DNA from: Enoplolaimus lenunculus
Lineage: Eukaryota; Nematoda; Enoplea; Enoplida; Thoracostomopsidae
Assembly (NCBI GenBank): GCA_030248215.1
Contig: JASANG010001467.1
Coordinates: 1 to 64,000, forward strand
Direction of reading: 5' to 3'
Length of the DNA stretch: 64,000 nt
A program made the translations under genes and the position numbers. The notes below the pieces were generated by a model. It ran no database searches. It was not told the origin of the DNA and was given only the letters and a program-made list of their open reading frames with translations. Below are positions 1 through 9,900 of this stretch, piece after piece (position 1 is the first letter of the stretch; every line of letters starts with the position of its first letter).

Positions 1-810
1 TTATATTGTGCCTGTATTCGTTATTTCTTATGTTCTGGGTTATTTTTGCTCGCGCATTCCATTTTCCTACTCAAAACCCTTAAATTCCCCAAAAATCTCC
101 CCAAAATTCCCCAACTTATTTTCTGCCAATTTTTCGAGACTTATCCTTGAGTTTTTGGGCCTAAATAATTACTTATAACGTAGCTAGCTAGTTGGAGCGA
201 ATTCGGACATTTTTCAGAGAAGACATTTTACGTGTATTATGGATATTGCGTGTATTACGAGTTTAGTCGAGATTTCAGTAATTCTAGCGAAATCGAGCCA
301 AATTGACGGCTATTTACCGATTTTTAGCAAGAATATCGACCTAGTATCCGGAAATAGGTGTATTTTGGTTATACTCTGAAAATTGCGGAAATTGCGTGTT
401 TTGTGTTGCAAATCGTGCAACTACGGGTTCGGCGGCTTGCATACTGTTATTCCTGCCGCGTGGTGTTTGTTTGAGTAGAGTTATACAGGATTCGCTACTA
501 GTTGGACCGTTTAACCCCGGATTTGACGTAAAACTCGGATATTAGCCCGATTTTGACATAATTCTTAGTTATCCCGAAATTTCGTAAAATTGCGGATTTC
601 GCGAGTCAGGTTAGCATCGCCGACGTTTATATTGTGTACGCTGCCGTATTATTTGTTCTGTTACTTGTATTAAACCTACAAAACTCGGTGTTAACACTCC
701 AGAGCGTACTAACCCGAATCAGATCACTTAGAATTGCATGAGTCAAAAACCTACAGTTTTCGGATATTTTAGCCTCAAACAGGGCCAAATAGCGAAGTCC
801 AGAGCTGACA
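1..810 (+). repeat. Left terminal (5' LTR) region of the Gypsy element
   Basis: This 810-bp non-coding stretch ends in the 64-bp sequence shared with the element's right end and is followed at once by a primer-binding-like site. Position makes it the 5' LTR or part of it. Only its last 64 bp (747-810) recur at the right end; I could not match the rest to anything in 7560-9670. It may be a divergent or recombinant LTR, or carry foreign DNA. Confidence 0.5.
747..810 (+). repeat. 64-bp terminal direct repeat, left copy
   Basis: Identical to 9671-9734, starting AAACCTACAG and ending AGAGCTGACA. It lies immediately before the putative primer-binding site, as the 3' edge of a 5' LTR should. Confidence 0.85.
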
Positions 811-828
811 TGGTGACCACGATGGTCT
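811..828 (+). other. Putative primer-binding site
   Basis: The sequence TGGTGACCACGATGGTC begins directly after the 64-bp repeat. TGG complements the CCA end of a tRNA primer, the usual arrangement in LTR retrotransposons. I could not name the tRNA. Confidence 0.55.
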
Positions 829-914
829 CATGCTTTTGAATTCTAGTGATTTGATTACGAATATAAAGATCGATCGATCTCTGTGAGTGATTTTACAAAG
901 TTTGATAAAGACAG

Positions 915-3900
915 TTGGTAAGTAAATTTCGTTGTGTCCTACATCAGTTTACTACCATGAGCCAGCGTACTACACGGAATTCTGCTATCGGCAGAGTACA
1001 ATCGGCATCTGATTTTGACCAAATTACTGACTATCAGCCTCCGGCTGATGATTTTACTGAGCATTATACTCAGCGGCTTGAGAATCCTGAATTTGACTTA
1101 GCTAATAGTACTGTGTCGGATATAACTGTTGTCAATGACCCTGAAACTGCGATACAGGCTGTCAATATCGCACCAAATGCTACCTCAACCCAACCGCCTG
1201 TTGTTTCTGATGAAATTACACAATTCAGTCGCATTTACGACTTATTGCAGCGGGTTGAGAAGCAAAATTCGGCAAACACAGACTTAGTTAACCAAAATGT
1301 AGCTAAGGTTCAGGACAAAAACAGTCAACAAGACGTTAAAGCTGTACAGCAAGATGTTTATACCGTGCAGCACAAAGTACATGATGTGCAGGAAAATGTT
1401 ACTAACGTTCAATTGAATCTGACACAAAATGTCCAACGTGTCGAACGCAAGATTGACCATAAAATTGACAAAATTCAAAATGAGTTAGCTAGTGTCGCTC
1501 AAGATACGCGTGATAATATCGAAGCGTTGCGAACTGATATCGCAGTTGTCAAAAATCGTATTACAGTTTGCGAAGACACGCAACAAAAACTTTTAATGCC
1601 AAATTTCGATCGTGACAACACTCAACACGCTGAAACACGCGTTAAGTCAATACGTATCTCGACACCACGTGCTAACGGCGATCATGCATCATTACTTGAT
1701 TTAGATAACAACGAATTGTCACAAGTTTTGCATTCGCCTGACGCACAGGATAAAATATCTACGCCGCAATTTCAGAACGATAACGGGCAGAGTAACGCCC
1801 AAATTAATTTGCAGAATAACATTCCACCAATCATTGTGCATGCTATTACTAACGAACCATTAGTTATAGAGTCATACACAGGTGAAACAGATTTCGATCG
1901 GTGGTTCAATAAATTCAATCGTCAGCTCGAGGAGCGTGAAATAACATCACAAAAAGATAAATGGAAATGGTTTCGCAATAAAATAGCTGAAAATTCAGCT
2001 GCAGACAATTACTTGCAATATGTCGAACATCCGACACGGCCGTTCACGCAAGATGACTATGACGTCGTGGTTGCACATTTCAAAAAACGTTTTTCGCATG
2101 CAACTACATTTACTAACCATCTTACTAAGTTTCAGAGCATTCAACAAAAAGGCGATGTAAACGCATTTGCTGAAGAATTATACTGTTATTGGCAAAGATA
2201 CATTCATCGCAAGTGTCTGAATGAGCTCGAATCACAAGAATTATTGCGAAATACATTTTTAGCGAACGTGAAATCTGCAATATTTCACAAATTAACCAGC
2301 GGCGGTGATGAATCGTTTCACGAACTCAAGACACGCGCTAGCAAAATCGAAGAAACGCTAAATATGCGAAATGAGCAAAATCCGATTCAGCCACCGAACA
2401 AGTCGAAATCTCAAAACGAGCAGGCAGGTCAGAAACCAATGCAGCAAAACAATGGTACAGGTGCCGTGAGACAGAATCAACAACAAAATTCCGGCTCGAA
2501 TCAGCCTCAGCCGAATTACGGCTCGAAAAATACGAATTTTGGCCAAAATCGACCTGTGAAAACACCAAACGTAAATTTCACGCCTGCTCAACAACAAGCA
2601 ATGACAAACATGACCTGTTATTCTTGTAATAACACTGGACATATACAGCGTTATTGCCCGCAACGTCAATCTCAACAACAGTCATCCGGGTATAATAACG
2701 CCCAGTCAAACATGCGGCAACAAAACGCTACAAATTCGTATGCTAATGCGGTTCAGCAACAACAAGTGCCAGTTTGTTCGATCTGTAACAAGCGTGGACA
2801 TCGACCAGAGAACTGTTGGTTCCGTTTTAACAACAGTAACGATGCTGATCGTAATTCAGTTCGGCGTATGACATCGATTATGACACAAAGTACGCAATTG
2901 AATCGTACTCCACCGCCACCATTGATTACGCCAACACCATTGATTGACTTTTCAAGTTCACAAGATGTGCGACAAAACAATACGCCAGCCGAAGTAACGG
3001 CTTCGAAAAATACTCAAATCGCAAATACACAACGTTCGTTAAGTAATACTGAATTGCGAACTTCAACAAATGATCAACAAAGTCAATCACAAACGTGTCA
3101 AAATACAACAACTGTCGTGGCGCAAGCAACTACACCAAAGAAATCGGTAACAATTGCACAACAGCTTGCAATACGTAAACGTAGTGATGCGACACCAGCA
3201 GTTATGGTCGACGCAGGCTTTACACCGCATCAGAAAAAGACTGTGGAAGAGGTTTGTCATTTTTCAGGTAAATCTTCACGATTCTTTGTCGAAGCGCATA
3301 TCGATGATTATACAGTTGTAGGTTTAGTCGATACAGGAGCTGAACTAACGCTCATGCGCGAAGATGTGTGGAAGGAATATTTCAAATCACATGACGTCGA
3401 CAAAAACGATCGTGTCGATTGTTACGGATTCACAGCAGGTGGTTCGACAGAATCGATCGGGTCAATCATCATGCACGTTACAATCGGACCAGTAACTGCG
3501 CCAATCAAAGTACACGTCGTACCAGATATTACAAACATGCTTATGTTCGGCGATGACACGTTACAGGTATTTCGATTAACTATCGACTATTTTTCGATGA
3601 GTGTCAAATATCGCGATACAACAATACCATCTTGGTCATGGGCGCCACCTGAATTAACGGAAGCAACTGAAAGTATTAAAAAGCGCGTTTTACAGGTTTG
3701 TGAAGTAATTCATTCTGTCGAAATACCAGCTCGAACAACACAATTCGTTCGCATAAAAGCACCAGAAGCAATACCAGATGGTACTGAATTACTGTTTGAG
3801 CCTGAATCACCATCTCAACGCAACGATCCGTTGATGGCTCCGCGAGCGCTTGTCAAAGTAACTGATCAAAGTTTTCTGATCCCGGTAAGTAACGTTAGCG

Positions 3901-6900
3901 ATCATCCTAGCCGAATTCACGGCTTAACCAAAATGGGTCAGATTACAGATGAAATCGAATCAACAGTTGTAATACTCGATCGCGATACAGCTATTGATCA
4001 TGCAACGGCACTAACAGCTGACAACATCAACGAATCTCATGTCGATATTGACCAACAAAAAGCGAATATTGCGAATTTCAACGTCACATTCAAGCGAACT
4101 GAACGCGATGACAAATTGCAACAATTCAAACAATCGCTTGAGCATCAGTTGATACATCCCTCAGATATCGAGCTACCAGACAAATTAGATCTAAGTGATA
4201 CAGCGCTCGATGATCATGAGCAAGCATTACTTAAACTGGTATTACATAATAATCGTGATTTATTCGCTAAATCTGACGAGCCAATCAATCACACGACACT
4301 TGGCGTCAAACATCGGATTGAAATCGAACCGCACGCTCCAATTCAGCAACGCATTCATCGTGTACCGTTTGCAAAGCGTGAGAAACTTAGCCAAAGTATT
4401 AACGAAATGTTAGAGCAGGGTGTAATACGCCCATCGAAAAGTCCGTGGGCTTTTCAGGTTGTGTTGGCTAAGAAGAAAGATGGCACAGATCGCGTGTGCA
4501 TTGACTATCGACCGTTGAACGCAATCACGCGTAAAGATCGTTTTCCGCTGCCGCGTATCGATGAGACGCTTGACGCATTAAGCGGCGCTAAATATTTTTC
4601 AACAATTGATTTGCGTTCAGGCTATTGGCAAGTTCCAATGCAGGAGGACGATATAGAAAAGACGGCATTTATTTGCCATGAAGGGTTATTCGAATTTACG
4701 TCTATGCCCTTCGGTCATTGCAACGCGCCGGCAACATTCCAACGCATGATGCAGATGGTATTATCAGGTATGTTGATGGAATTTTGTCTGTGCTACCTCG
4801 ACGATGTCATCATCTATTCGTGTAGATTTTGGGACCATCTGTATGACATCACGCAAGTCTTTCAACGGTTGCGCGAAGCTGGTTTAAAGATCAAACCAAG
4901 TAAATGCGACTTCGCTAAAAGTAAGTTATTGTTTTTAGGACATCAGATTTCAGAGGATGGTATTCGACCTAATCCAGAAAAAGTCAAGGCTATTCGTGAT
5001 AGTCCTGTACCTAAGACAGTAACTGAAGTGCGTGCGTTTTTAGGTTTGACCGGTTATTATCGACAATTTATTCGTTCTTATAGCTCAATTGCAAATCCGT
5101 TGTATGAGTTAACACATGGTCGAATTAAGAACGTACAGATAAAAGATCGTTGGTCATTAGAATGTCAACAGGCATTTGATAGATTAAAAGATCATTTAAC
5201 TGAAGCGCCTGTTTTAGCATATCCTAATTTCAGTAAGCCGTTTACGCTATATACAGATGCAAGTGACATTGGTATCGGTTATATTTTGGCGCAGAAATCT
5301 GACGATGGTAAAGAACGTGTCATTTGTTACGGTAGTCGTAAGTTAACTGATGCTGAGACACGATATGCTATTACTGAGAAAGAATGTTTAGCAGTTGTAA
5401 AAGCATTAACACAGTTTAGACCATACCTGCTAGGCAATTATACCACTATAATTACTGATCATTCGGCGCTAATACAGATTCTTGATAAACGACGATCTTT
5501 AGCACAATTAACAACACGCTTAGCAAAGTTTGCACTACGCATACAGGAATATGATTATGAGATCGTCTATCGCAAAGGCTCAGCTCATGCAAACGCTGAC
5601 GCTTTGTCTCGGCCGCCAATACTACCAGCTGAGCCAACCGAGATTAATGACGAACCACTGGATATGGAAACTAAAGTAAAAGCAGCAGCGCTAAGCATCG
5701 CCAAAGCACGTGAGAAATATATATCAAAACACATCGCTCCAGTACATCGAAGCGATCATACTTATGTTCGTGCTCCTGCTGCTCTGCCACCAAGTGAAGT
5801 ACAAGCTCCACCACCTGAGCAATTTACATTCGCAGATAGCCAGCAGCGAACTGACGCTGAGGTAGGTAATGAGGTGACAGTTGATGCACCGCAGCAGAAT
5901 GACGCTGATCAAACAAATATCGAAATTGACGATACCACGGCTGATGACGAACGACGATATGTGCCGGACGTATTCATGGAAGATCATTCGACAGATTCGC
6001 CCTGGGAGAAAGCGCAATTAGTTGAAGCGCAGCGAAATGACGCGAAGTTACGCGTACTGATACAGTATTTAGAAACACAGGAAATGCCAGAAGGCATCGG
6101 GCGATCTGAACGTAGATGGATTCTTGACCATGAACCATATTACGTAATATTTAGCGAAGTATTGTTTCATATCGCGAAACCAACACGTCCGGCAAGAATT
6201 GATTTTGACGAATTGCAAGTAGTTGTGCCAGAAATATTCCGCTTGCCATTATTAGAACAATACCATAGTACTAAATACGGTGGGCATATTGGCGCCAAAA
6301 AGCTATTTAGTAAGTTAACTCGTAAGTTTTTCTGGCCCAACTGCATGCGCGATATCACTGATTTTGTCGAACACTGTATACCATGCCAACGCTTTCGTCA
6401 TGGACCAAATCGTAAAGATACGTTACAACCAATTCAGCCAATCTATCCGTTTCACATGGTTGGCATTGACTTTATCGGACCGTTACCGGAAACACCAACA
6501 GGTAACAAATATATCTTGTGTATCATTGACTATTTTACTAAATGGGCTGAAGCGTATCCAACAGCAGATCAAACCGCAGTTACGGTTATAAATATAATAT
6601 TAAATGAATGGATACCGCGTCACGGCGTGCCGCGAATTATTTTATCTGACCAGGGTTCAGCATTCATTTCGGAGTTATATAAACAAGAAATGTTTGAAGT
6701 AGGTTCACGAGTCGCATATTCGGCTCCGTATCATCATCAAGCAAACGGACTCGTCGAACGCTGGAATCAAACGTTGGTACGCATATTAAAACCGCTGGCA
6801 GAACAATATGACGCGGCTTGGGATACGCTTCTAAATGCCGCATTATTCGCTTATCGAACTACGCCACACGCAACAACAGGCGAGACACCGTTTTTCATGA

Positions 6901-7559
6901 CACATGGTCGCGATCCAAATATACCAGGTGACAATCAAATGTATCCGTTGCAAACACAAGTTACGCAAGATTCGTACGCTTCAAAACTGTTCGAAGAAAT
7001 GACACGTACGTGGTGCGAAGTAGCGTATCATATTGAGCAATCGCAAATGCGTTACAAATTTTATTTTGATCGTCGTGCGCGCACTCGCAAGTTTGCTGTT
7101 GGCGATTTAGTACTGATGAAAAAGATCGAAAAGTTAGATCCGAAACGTATTACCAACAAATTCCATCCAGAGTTTGAACGGTTATATCGCGTGGTCGAAG
7201 TTAAAGATCCTAACATTAAGTTAATTCCGGTCGGAACGCCTAATCGACCACCTAAGTGGTATAATAAACGGCAGTTTAAACTCTTTTCAGGTACCGCGGA
7301 GGATTATACTAATTATGAACGTAAGCTGCGAGGCAATAAGGCTAACGCTAGCGCTAAGCAAAATGATCTAGACGCATTATGCGGTGTTTGCAATCGTAGC
7401 TTTAATGCAGAAGTTAAAAAAGGCTTCGATAGAACTTGGATACAATGTGACTATTGTTTGGAATGGTATCACATGGATTGTGTTAATTTAGACGAGGAAC
7501 CGCCGCATGCGGTATGGCATTGCAGTACTTGTCACACACGTTTAGTTGAAGAACAATGA
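915..7559 (+). CDS. Gag-pol polyprotein of the Gypsy element, with C-terminal PHD finger
   Basis: A single 2214-residue frame that looks whole. A second Met (MSQRTTRN) at 957 is an alternative start. Residues ~110-230 look coiled-coil and are followed by a capsid-like region at ~300-480. Two CCHC zinc knuckles follow (CYSCNNTGHIQRYC ~566; CSICNKRGHRPENC ~618). The aspartic protease motif LVDTGAELTLM is at ~804, reverse transcriptase YLDDVIIYS at ~1293, and RNase H LYTDASD at ~1444. The integrase has an HHCC finger (~1782-1821) and a D,D,E core: GIDFIG ~1849, SDQGSAF ~1911, NGLVERWNQ ~1945. An SH3/GPY-like tail (~2058-2130) leads to a C4HC3 PHD finger (~2155-2209): CGVC, CDYC, HMDC, CSTC. Gag and pol are in one frame, so no frameshift is needed. 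The PHD finger probably replaces the chromodomain of chromoviruses as a histone-reading module; that role is inference. Confidence 0.95.
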   Translation: MVSKFRCVLHQFTTMSQRTTRNSAIGRVQSASDFDQITDYQPPADDFTEHYTQRLENPEFDLANSTVSDITVVNDPETAIQAVNIAPNATSTQPPVVSDEITQFSRIYDLLQRVEKQNSANTDLVNQNVAKVQDKNSQQDVKAVQQDVYTVQHKVHDVQENVTNVQLNLTQNVQRVERKIDHKIDKIQNELASVAQDTRDNIEALRTDIAVVKNRITVCEDTQQKLLMPNFDRDNTQHAETRVKSIRISTPRANGDHASLLDLDNNELSQVLHSPDAQDKISTPQFQNDNGQSNAQINLQNNIPPIIVHAITNEPLVIESYTGETDFDRWFNKFNRQLEEREITSQKDKWKWFRNKIAENSAADNYLQYVEHPTRPFTQDDYDVVVAHFKKRFSHATTFTNHLTKFQSIQQKGDVNAFAEELYCYWQRYIHRKCLNELESQELLRNTFLANVKSAIFHKLTSGGDESFHELKTRASKIEETLNMRNEQNPIQPPNKSKSQNEQAGQKPMQQNNGTGAVRQNQQQNSGSNQPQPNYGSKNTNFGQNRPVKTPNVNFTPAQQQAMTNMTCYSCNNTGHIQRYCPQRQSQQQSSGYNNAQSNMRQQNATNSYANAVQQQQVPVCSICNKRGHRPENCWFRFNNSNDADRNSVRRMTSIMTQSTQLNRTPPPPLITPTPLIDFSSSQDVRQNNTPAEVTASKNTQIANTQRSLSNTELRTSTNDQQSQSQTCQNTTTVVAQATTPKKSVTIAQQLAIRKRSDATPAVMVDAGFTPHQKKTVEEVCHFSGKSSRFFVEAHIDDYTVVGLVDTGAELTLMREDVWKEYFKSHDVDKNDRVDCYGFTAGGSTESIGSIIMHVTIGPVTAPIKVHVVPDITNMLMFGDDTLQVFRLTIDYFSMSVKYRDTTIPSWSWAPPELTEATESIKKRVLQVCEVIHSVEIPARTTQFVRIKAPEAIPDGTELLFEPESPSQRNDPLMAPRALVKVTDQSFLIPVSNVSDHPSRIHGLTKMGQITDEIESTVVILDRDTAIDHATALTADNINESHVDIDQQKANIANFNVTFKRTERDDKLQQFKQSLEHQLIHPSDIELPDKLDLSDTALDDHEQALLKLVLHNNRDLFAKSDEPINHTTLGVKHRIEIEPHAPIQQRIHRVPFAKREKLSQSINEMLEQGVIRPSKSPWAFQVVLAKKKDGTDRVCIDYRPLNAITRKDRFPLPRIDETLDALSGAKYFSTIDLRSGYWQVPMQEDDIEKTAFICHEGLFEFTSMPFGHCNAPATFQRMMQMVLSGMLMEFCLCYLDDVIIYSCRFWDHLYDITQVFQRLREAGLKIKPSKCDFAKSKLLFLGHQISEDGIRPNPEKVKAIRDSPVPKTVTEVRAFLGLTGYYRQFIRSYSSIANPLYELTHGRIKNVQIKDRWSLECQQAFDRLKDHLTEAPVLAYPNFSKPFTLYTDASDIGIGYILAQKSDDGKERVICYGSRKLTDAETRYAITEKECLAVVKALTQFRPYLLGNYTTIITDHSALIQILDKRRSLAQLTTRLAKFALRIQEYDYEIVYRKGSAHANADALSRPPILPAEPTEINDEPLDMETKVKAAALSIAKAREKYISKHIAPVHRSDHTYVRAPAALPPSEVQAPPPEQFTFADSQQRTDAEVGNEVTVDAPQQNDADQTNIEIDDTTADDERRYVPDVFMEDHSTDSPWEKAQLVEAQRNDAKLRVLIQYLETQEMPEGIGRSERRWILDHEPYYVIFSEVLFHIAKPTRPARIDFDELQVVVPEIFRLPLLEQYHSTKYGGHIGAKKLFSKLTRKFFWPNCMRDITDFVEHCIPCQRFRHGPNRKDTLQPIQPIYPFHMVGIDFIGPLPETPTGNKYILCIIDYFTKWAEAYPTADQTAVTVINIILNEWIPRHGVPRIILSDQGSAFISELYKQEMFEVGSRVAYSAPYHHQANGLVERWNQTLVRILKPLAEQYDAAWDTLLNAALFAYRTTPHATTGETPFFMTHGRDPNIPGDNQMYPLQTQVTQDSYASKLFEEMTRTWCEVAYHIEQSQMRYKFYFDRRARTRKFAVGDLVLMKKIEKLDPKRITNKFHPEFERLYRVVEVKDPNIKLIPVGTPNRPPKWYNKRQFKLFSGTAEDYTNYERKLRGNKANASAKQNDLDALCGVCNRSFNAEVKKGFDRTWIQCDYCLEWYHMDCVNLDEEPPHAVWHCSTCHTRLVEEQ

Positions 7560-7646
7560 CTATATGGCCGGAGCATTTTTACATTCTTTTGCTCCGCTAA
7601 CACTAAAATAACATGTTATCAACTAACACAATTTGGTTTATTTAGT

Positions 7647-8627
7647 TTGCATGTAATGAGAAATACTAAAACTAATTTGATTCAAAACCAAATCACCGGC
7701 GGTTATAACATCAGTACCGCGGGCAAAATTCTCAGTAAACATCCATTTTGTAACCAAAATCCATGTCACACAAAACGCGAAATGTTAGTTCTGGCTATAA
7801 GTTGCATACAACAACACATATGTTTGATAATACGACGCATAAATAAGCATTGTCAACCTCGACCAACCCAGTACTTATCCCCTGTTAAAAACCTGTTTAT
7901 TATGTTGTTTGCGCTATATTACTATATTGCAGTTTGTGTTAGCGTTTGTGTAATCGTCAGTGGTGCGAGTTATTACGTAGTTATCGACATCGCTGAACAA
8001 CAACCCAACGGTGAAACGCAACCCCAGCCCAACCAATTCTCGTTTGTTTCCATACCAGTGGATCATCCCGCTCAATACGCAAATACAACATCCCCTATAC
8101 CAGACTTTTTAGGTCGAGAAAAATTGCGCCAACGTTTTGTCGTCAACTGCAAACATCTCGATATGTTAGAACCATACAAGGTCTTATTACTGAATTTCAG
8201 AACTAAGAATCGCGATAGTGACATCGAAGGGATCATGCATTACGACGTATTCAGAAAAAAAGCCAGGCAGAAGCTCCCCGGTGATTTTGTTAACCAACAA
8301 CTACAAACAATGACGAATAACAAAATAAAAACTTGTCTCACTAATGGGTTAAATAACGCCCTAACATACATATTACACATTCACGGACTTGAAAAATCTC
8401 GATTTGTGACGGCACCTCGATTTAAGACTTATTACGGCACTAGACGGGCAAAGTTACGCCCTGGATTCTTGTTTAACTTCGGTTGTCGGGCAAATTTACG
8501 CCCTGCGGTATGTAACACACTAAACTTGGGGCAAATTTACGCCCAGTACATAAGCGCTCACACACAATGTATCGTATTGTATAAACTGTATGTTATAACC
8601 ATATGCGTTCCGCACTATTTCAGGTAG
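7647..8627 (+). CDS. Downstream frame of the Gypsy element, unknown function
   Basis: A 326-codon open frame in the element's 3' region, 87 bp after gag-pol. I recognise no family. It has one strongly hydrophobic stretch around residues 88-112 (NLFIMLFALYYYIAVCV...), a possible membrane segment, then a polar region and a C-terminal part that simply translates the local GGGCAAATTTACGCCC repeats. It could be a lineage-specific accessory frame, or open by chance. No furin site, fusion peptide or other envelope hallmark is visible, so I do not call it env. Confidence 0.3.
   Translation: MHVMRNTKTNLIQNQITGGYNISTAGKILSKHPFCNQNPCHTKREMLVLAISCIQQHICLIIRRINKHCQPRPTQYLSPVKNLFIMLFALYYYIAVCVSVCVIVSGASYYVVIDIAEQQPNGETQPQPNQFSFVSIPVDHPAQYANTTSPIPDFLGREKLRQRFVVNCKHLDMLEPYKVLLLNFRTKNRDSDIEGIMHYDVFRKKARQKLPGDFVNQQLQTMTNNKIKTCLTNGLNNALTYILHIHGLEKSRFVTAPRFKTYYGTRRAKLRPGFLFNFGCRANLRPAVCNTLNLGQIYAQYISAHTQCIVLYKLYVITICVPHYFR
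8447..8550. repeat. 41-bp-spaced near-palindromic motif in the Gypsy 3' region
   Basis: The near-palindrome GGGCAAATTTACGCCC occurs at about 8447 (with AAAGTTACG), 8488 and 8529, about 41 bp apart, and again at about 9440 as GGCAAATTTACGCC. Each can fold into a hairpin with GGGC/GCCC ends. The regular spacing points to tandem duplication in the element's non-coding 3' part. Confidence 0.65.
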
Positions 8628-8869
8628 TTTTCGCGTGCAAATTGGTAAGTTTCAGGTCAATCAAACATTCAATTGGTGTTCAAAATTTCAAATTGGGCCA
8701 ACCGTTCGTTCAATCCTGTTGTCAAAATTCGCACGCTGGCGACAATTCGCCGTTTTTCAATAGCTCAAACTCAATTTTTGGTCTGGGTCGGTCGGTTCTT
8801 TTAGCAACAAATTGCGCTTTTACTCGATTCACAGCGTCAGCTTCGTGTATTCGCAGATATAATGTGTAA

Positions 8870-9310
8870 AAATGTTCAATTGCGTCTTGTATATTGTTAT
8901 GTCATATTATTATGTCATATATTATGTCGTATGTTATGTTCAATGCCATTGTTATGATCGTCATTTGATTCTCAGCGTCATTATCGTCACTATGGTTTGC
9001 GTATGGTATATTCAACGTCATTATGTACTGTATTACTGTCAATGACTATGTCAACGTATGTTATTTGTCACTTATTACTGGTCATGCTACGATTCGGTCT
9101 GTTCAACAGCATATTATTCGTCGTATTCAACAATTATTGTGTTCAACAACGTTATTATTGTCGTATTCAACAAGTATTATGGTCAACAGCAGTATGGTTC
9201 GTTATTGTTCGTCACTTATTATGGTCACTTGTGTTATTACTACTCGTATTCAAACGTTCGGTATGTTCAACTGCATTATAATTACTGTATTCGCAATTTA
9301 TTACATTGTT
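8870..9310. repeat. Degenerate tandem repeat of the type TTCAACAxxxTTATTATTGTCGTA
   Basis: A run of diverged short units built on GTTCAACA, TTATTATGTC and TCGTATTCAAC. It lies inside the Gypsy 3' region and has no coding sense. The frames open across it are repeat artefacts. Confidence 0.55.
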
Positions 9311-9670
9311 CAACAGCATTTATTTGTCAATTATTCGCATTATTGTGGTATCGACGCATTATATCGGAGGCAAACGGCCGTCTGTTACGTTATACAACAT
9401 CAGAAGAAATGAAAAAACATTAAAAACTTAAAGTATTCAGGCAAATTTACGCCTTTTATAGCACCATCAACTCGAATTCAAGGTATTATTCAGGTATTTT
9501 GGACTCAAATTGGGTCATCAGGTGCTCAAATAGTAGTATAACTGTCAATCTGTATTGGGTATCAGGGTTTCAGGCCTCTAATGTGGGTCGTCAGGCTTCA
9601 AAATGGGGTATTCAACATTAAAATCGTCATTTTTGGTGCTTTTTACGTCTACAAAACTGTATTTTAACCG

Positions 9671-9734
9671 AAACCTACAGTTTTCGGATATTTTAGCCTC
9701 AAACAGGGCCAAATAGCGAAGTCCAGAGCTGACA
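9671..9734 (+). repeat. 64-bp terminal direct repeat, right copy
   Basis: Identical to 747-810, ending AGAGCTGACA. The next base begins DNA homologous to the Harbinger-type MITE, so this marks the right edge of the retroelement. Confidence 0.85.
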
Positions 9735-9900
9735 ATATGTGGTACAGCATCCGAATGTGCATAGTGCATGTAATGTAAGACTTATACATACACGTGCACA
9801 TATAACACCACAGAAAATTATAATATCGGCCACGTGATGTAATCAATCGGTAGCGCGCTTGACTTGCGAGCGAGGACGTATCTTGTCTTTTCTTAGAACT
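9735..9900 (-). mobile_element. Harbinger-type MITE fragment with tRNA-like core (Gypsy target)
   Basis: Compared with the reverse complement of 63363-63947, this stretch aligns from ATATGTGGTACAGCAT through GTGCATAGTG, GTGCACATATA and AAAATTATAATATCGGCC into a tRNA-like head (GGTAGCGCGCTTGACTTGC at ~9848-9866). The homology starts exactly where the Gypsy element stops. The tRNA-like part has a TGC triplet in the anticodon position (Ala-type) but is degenerate. Confidence 0.7.

Larger units (their letters stand above)
1..9734 (+). mobile_element. Ty3/Gypsy LTR retrotransposon with PHD-finger integrase
   Basis: The coding order gag, protease, reverse transcriptase, RNase H, integrase is diagnostic of Ty3/Gypsy. 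The right end is set at 9734 because a 64-bp sequence ending GAGCTGACA occurs identically at 747-810, just before a primer-binding-like TGG, and again at 9671-9734. DNA from 9735 onward matches the interior of a Harbinger-type MITE seen whole at 63363-63947, which supports 9734 as a true boundary. The left end is at or beyond the window edge. The coding frame looks whole, and identical terminal 64-mers suggest a fairly recent insertion. Upstream of the shared 64 bp, the two terminal regions do not resemble each other. Confidence 0.88.

Noticed and set aside
4195-6591. Minor frames inside and opposite the Gypsy gag-pol
   Set aside because: Shadows of the 2214-residue frame with no motifs of their own.
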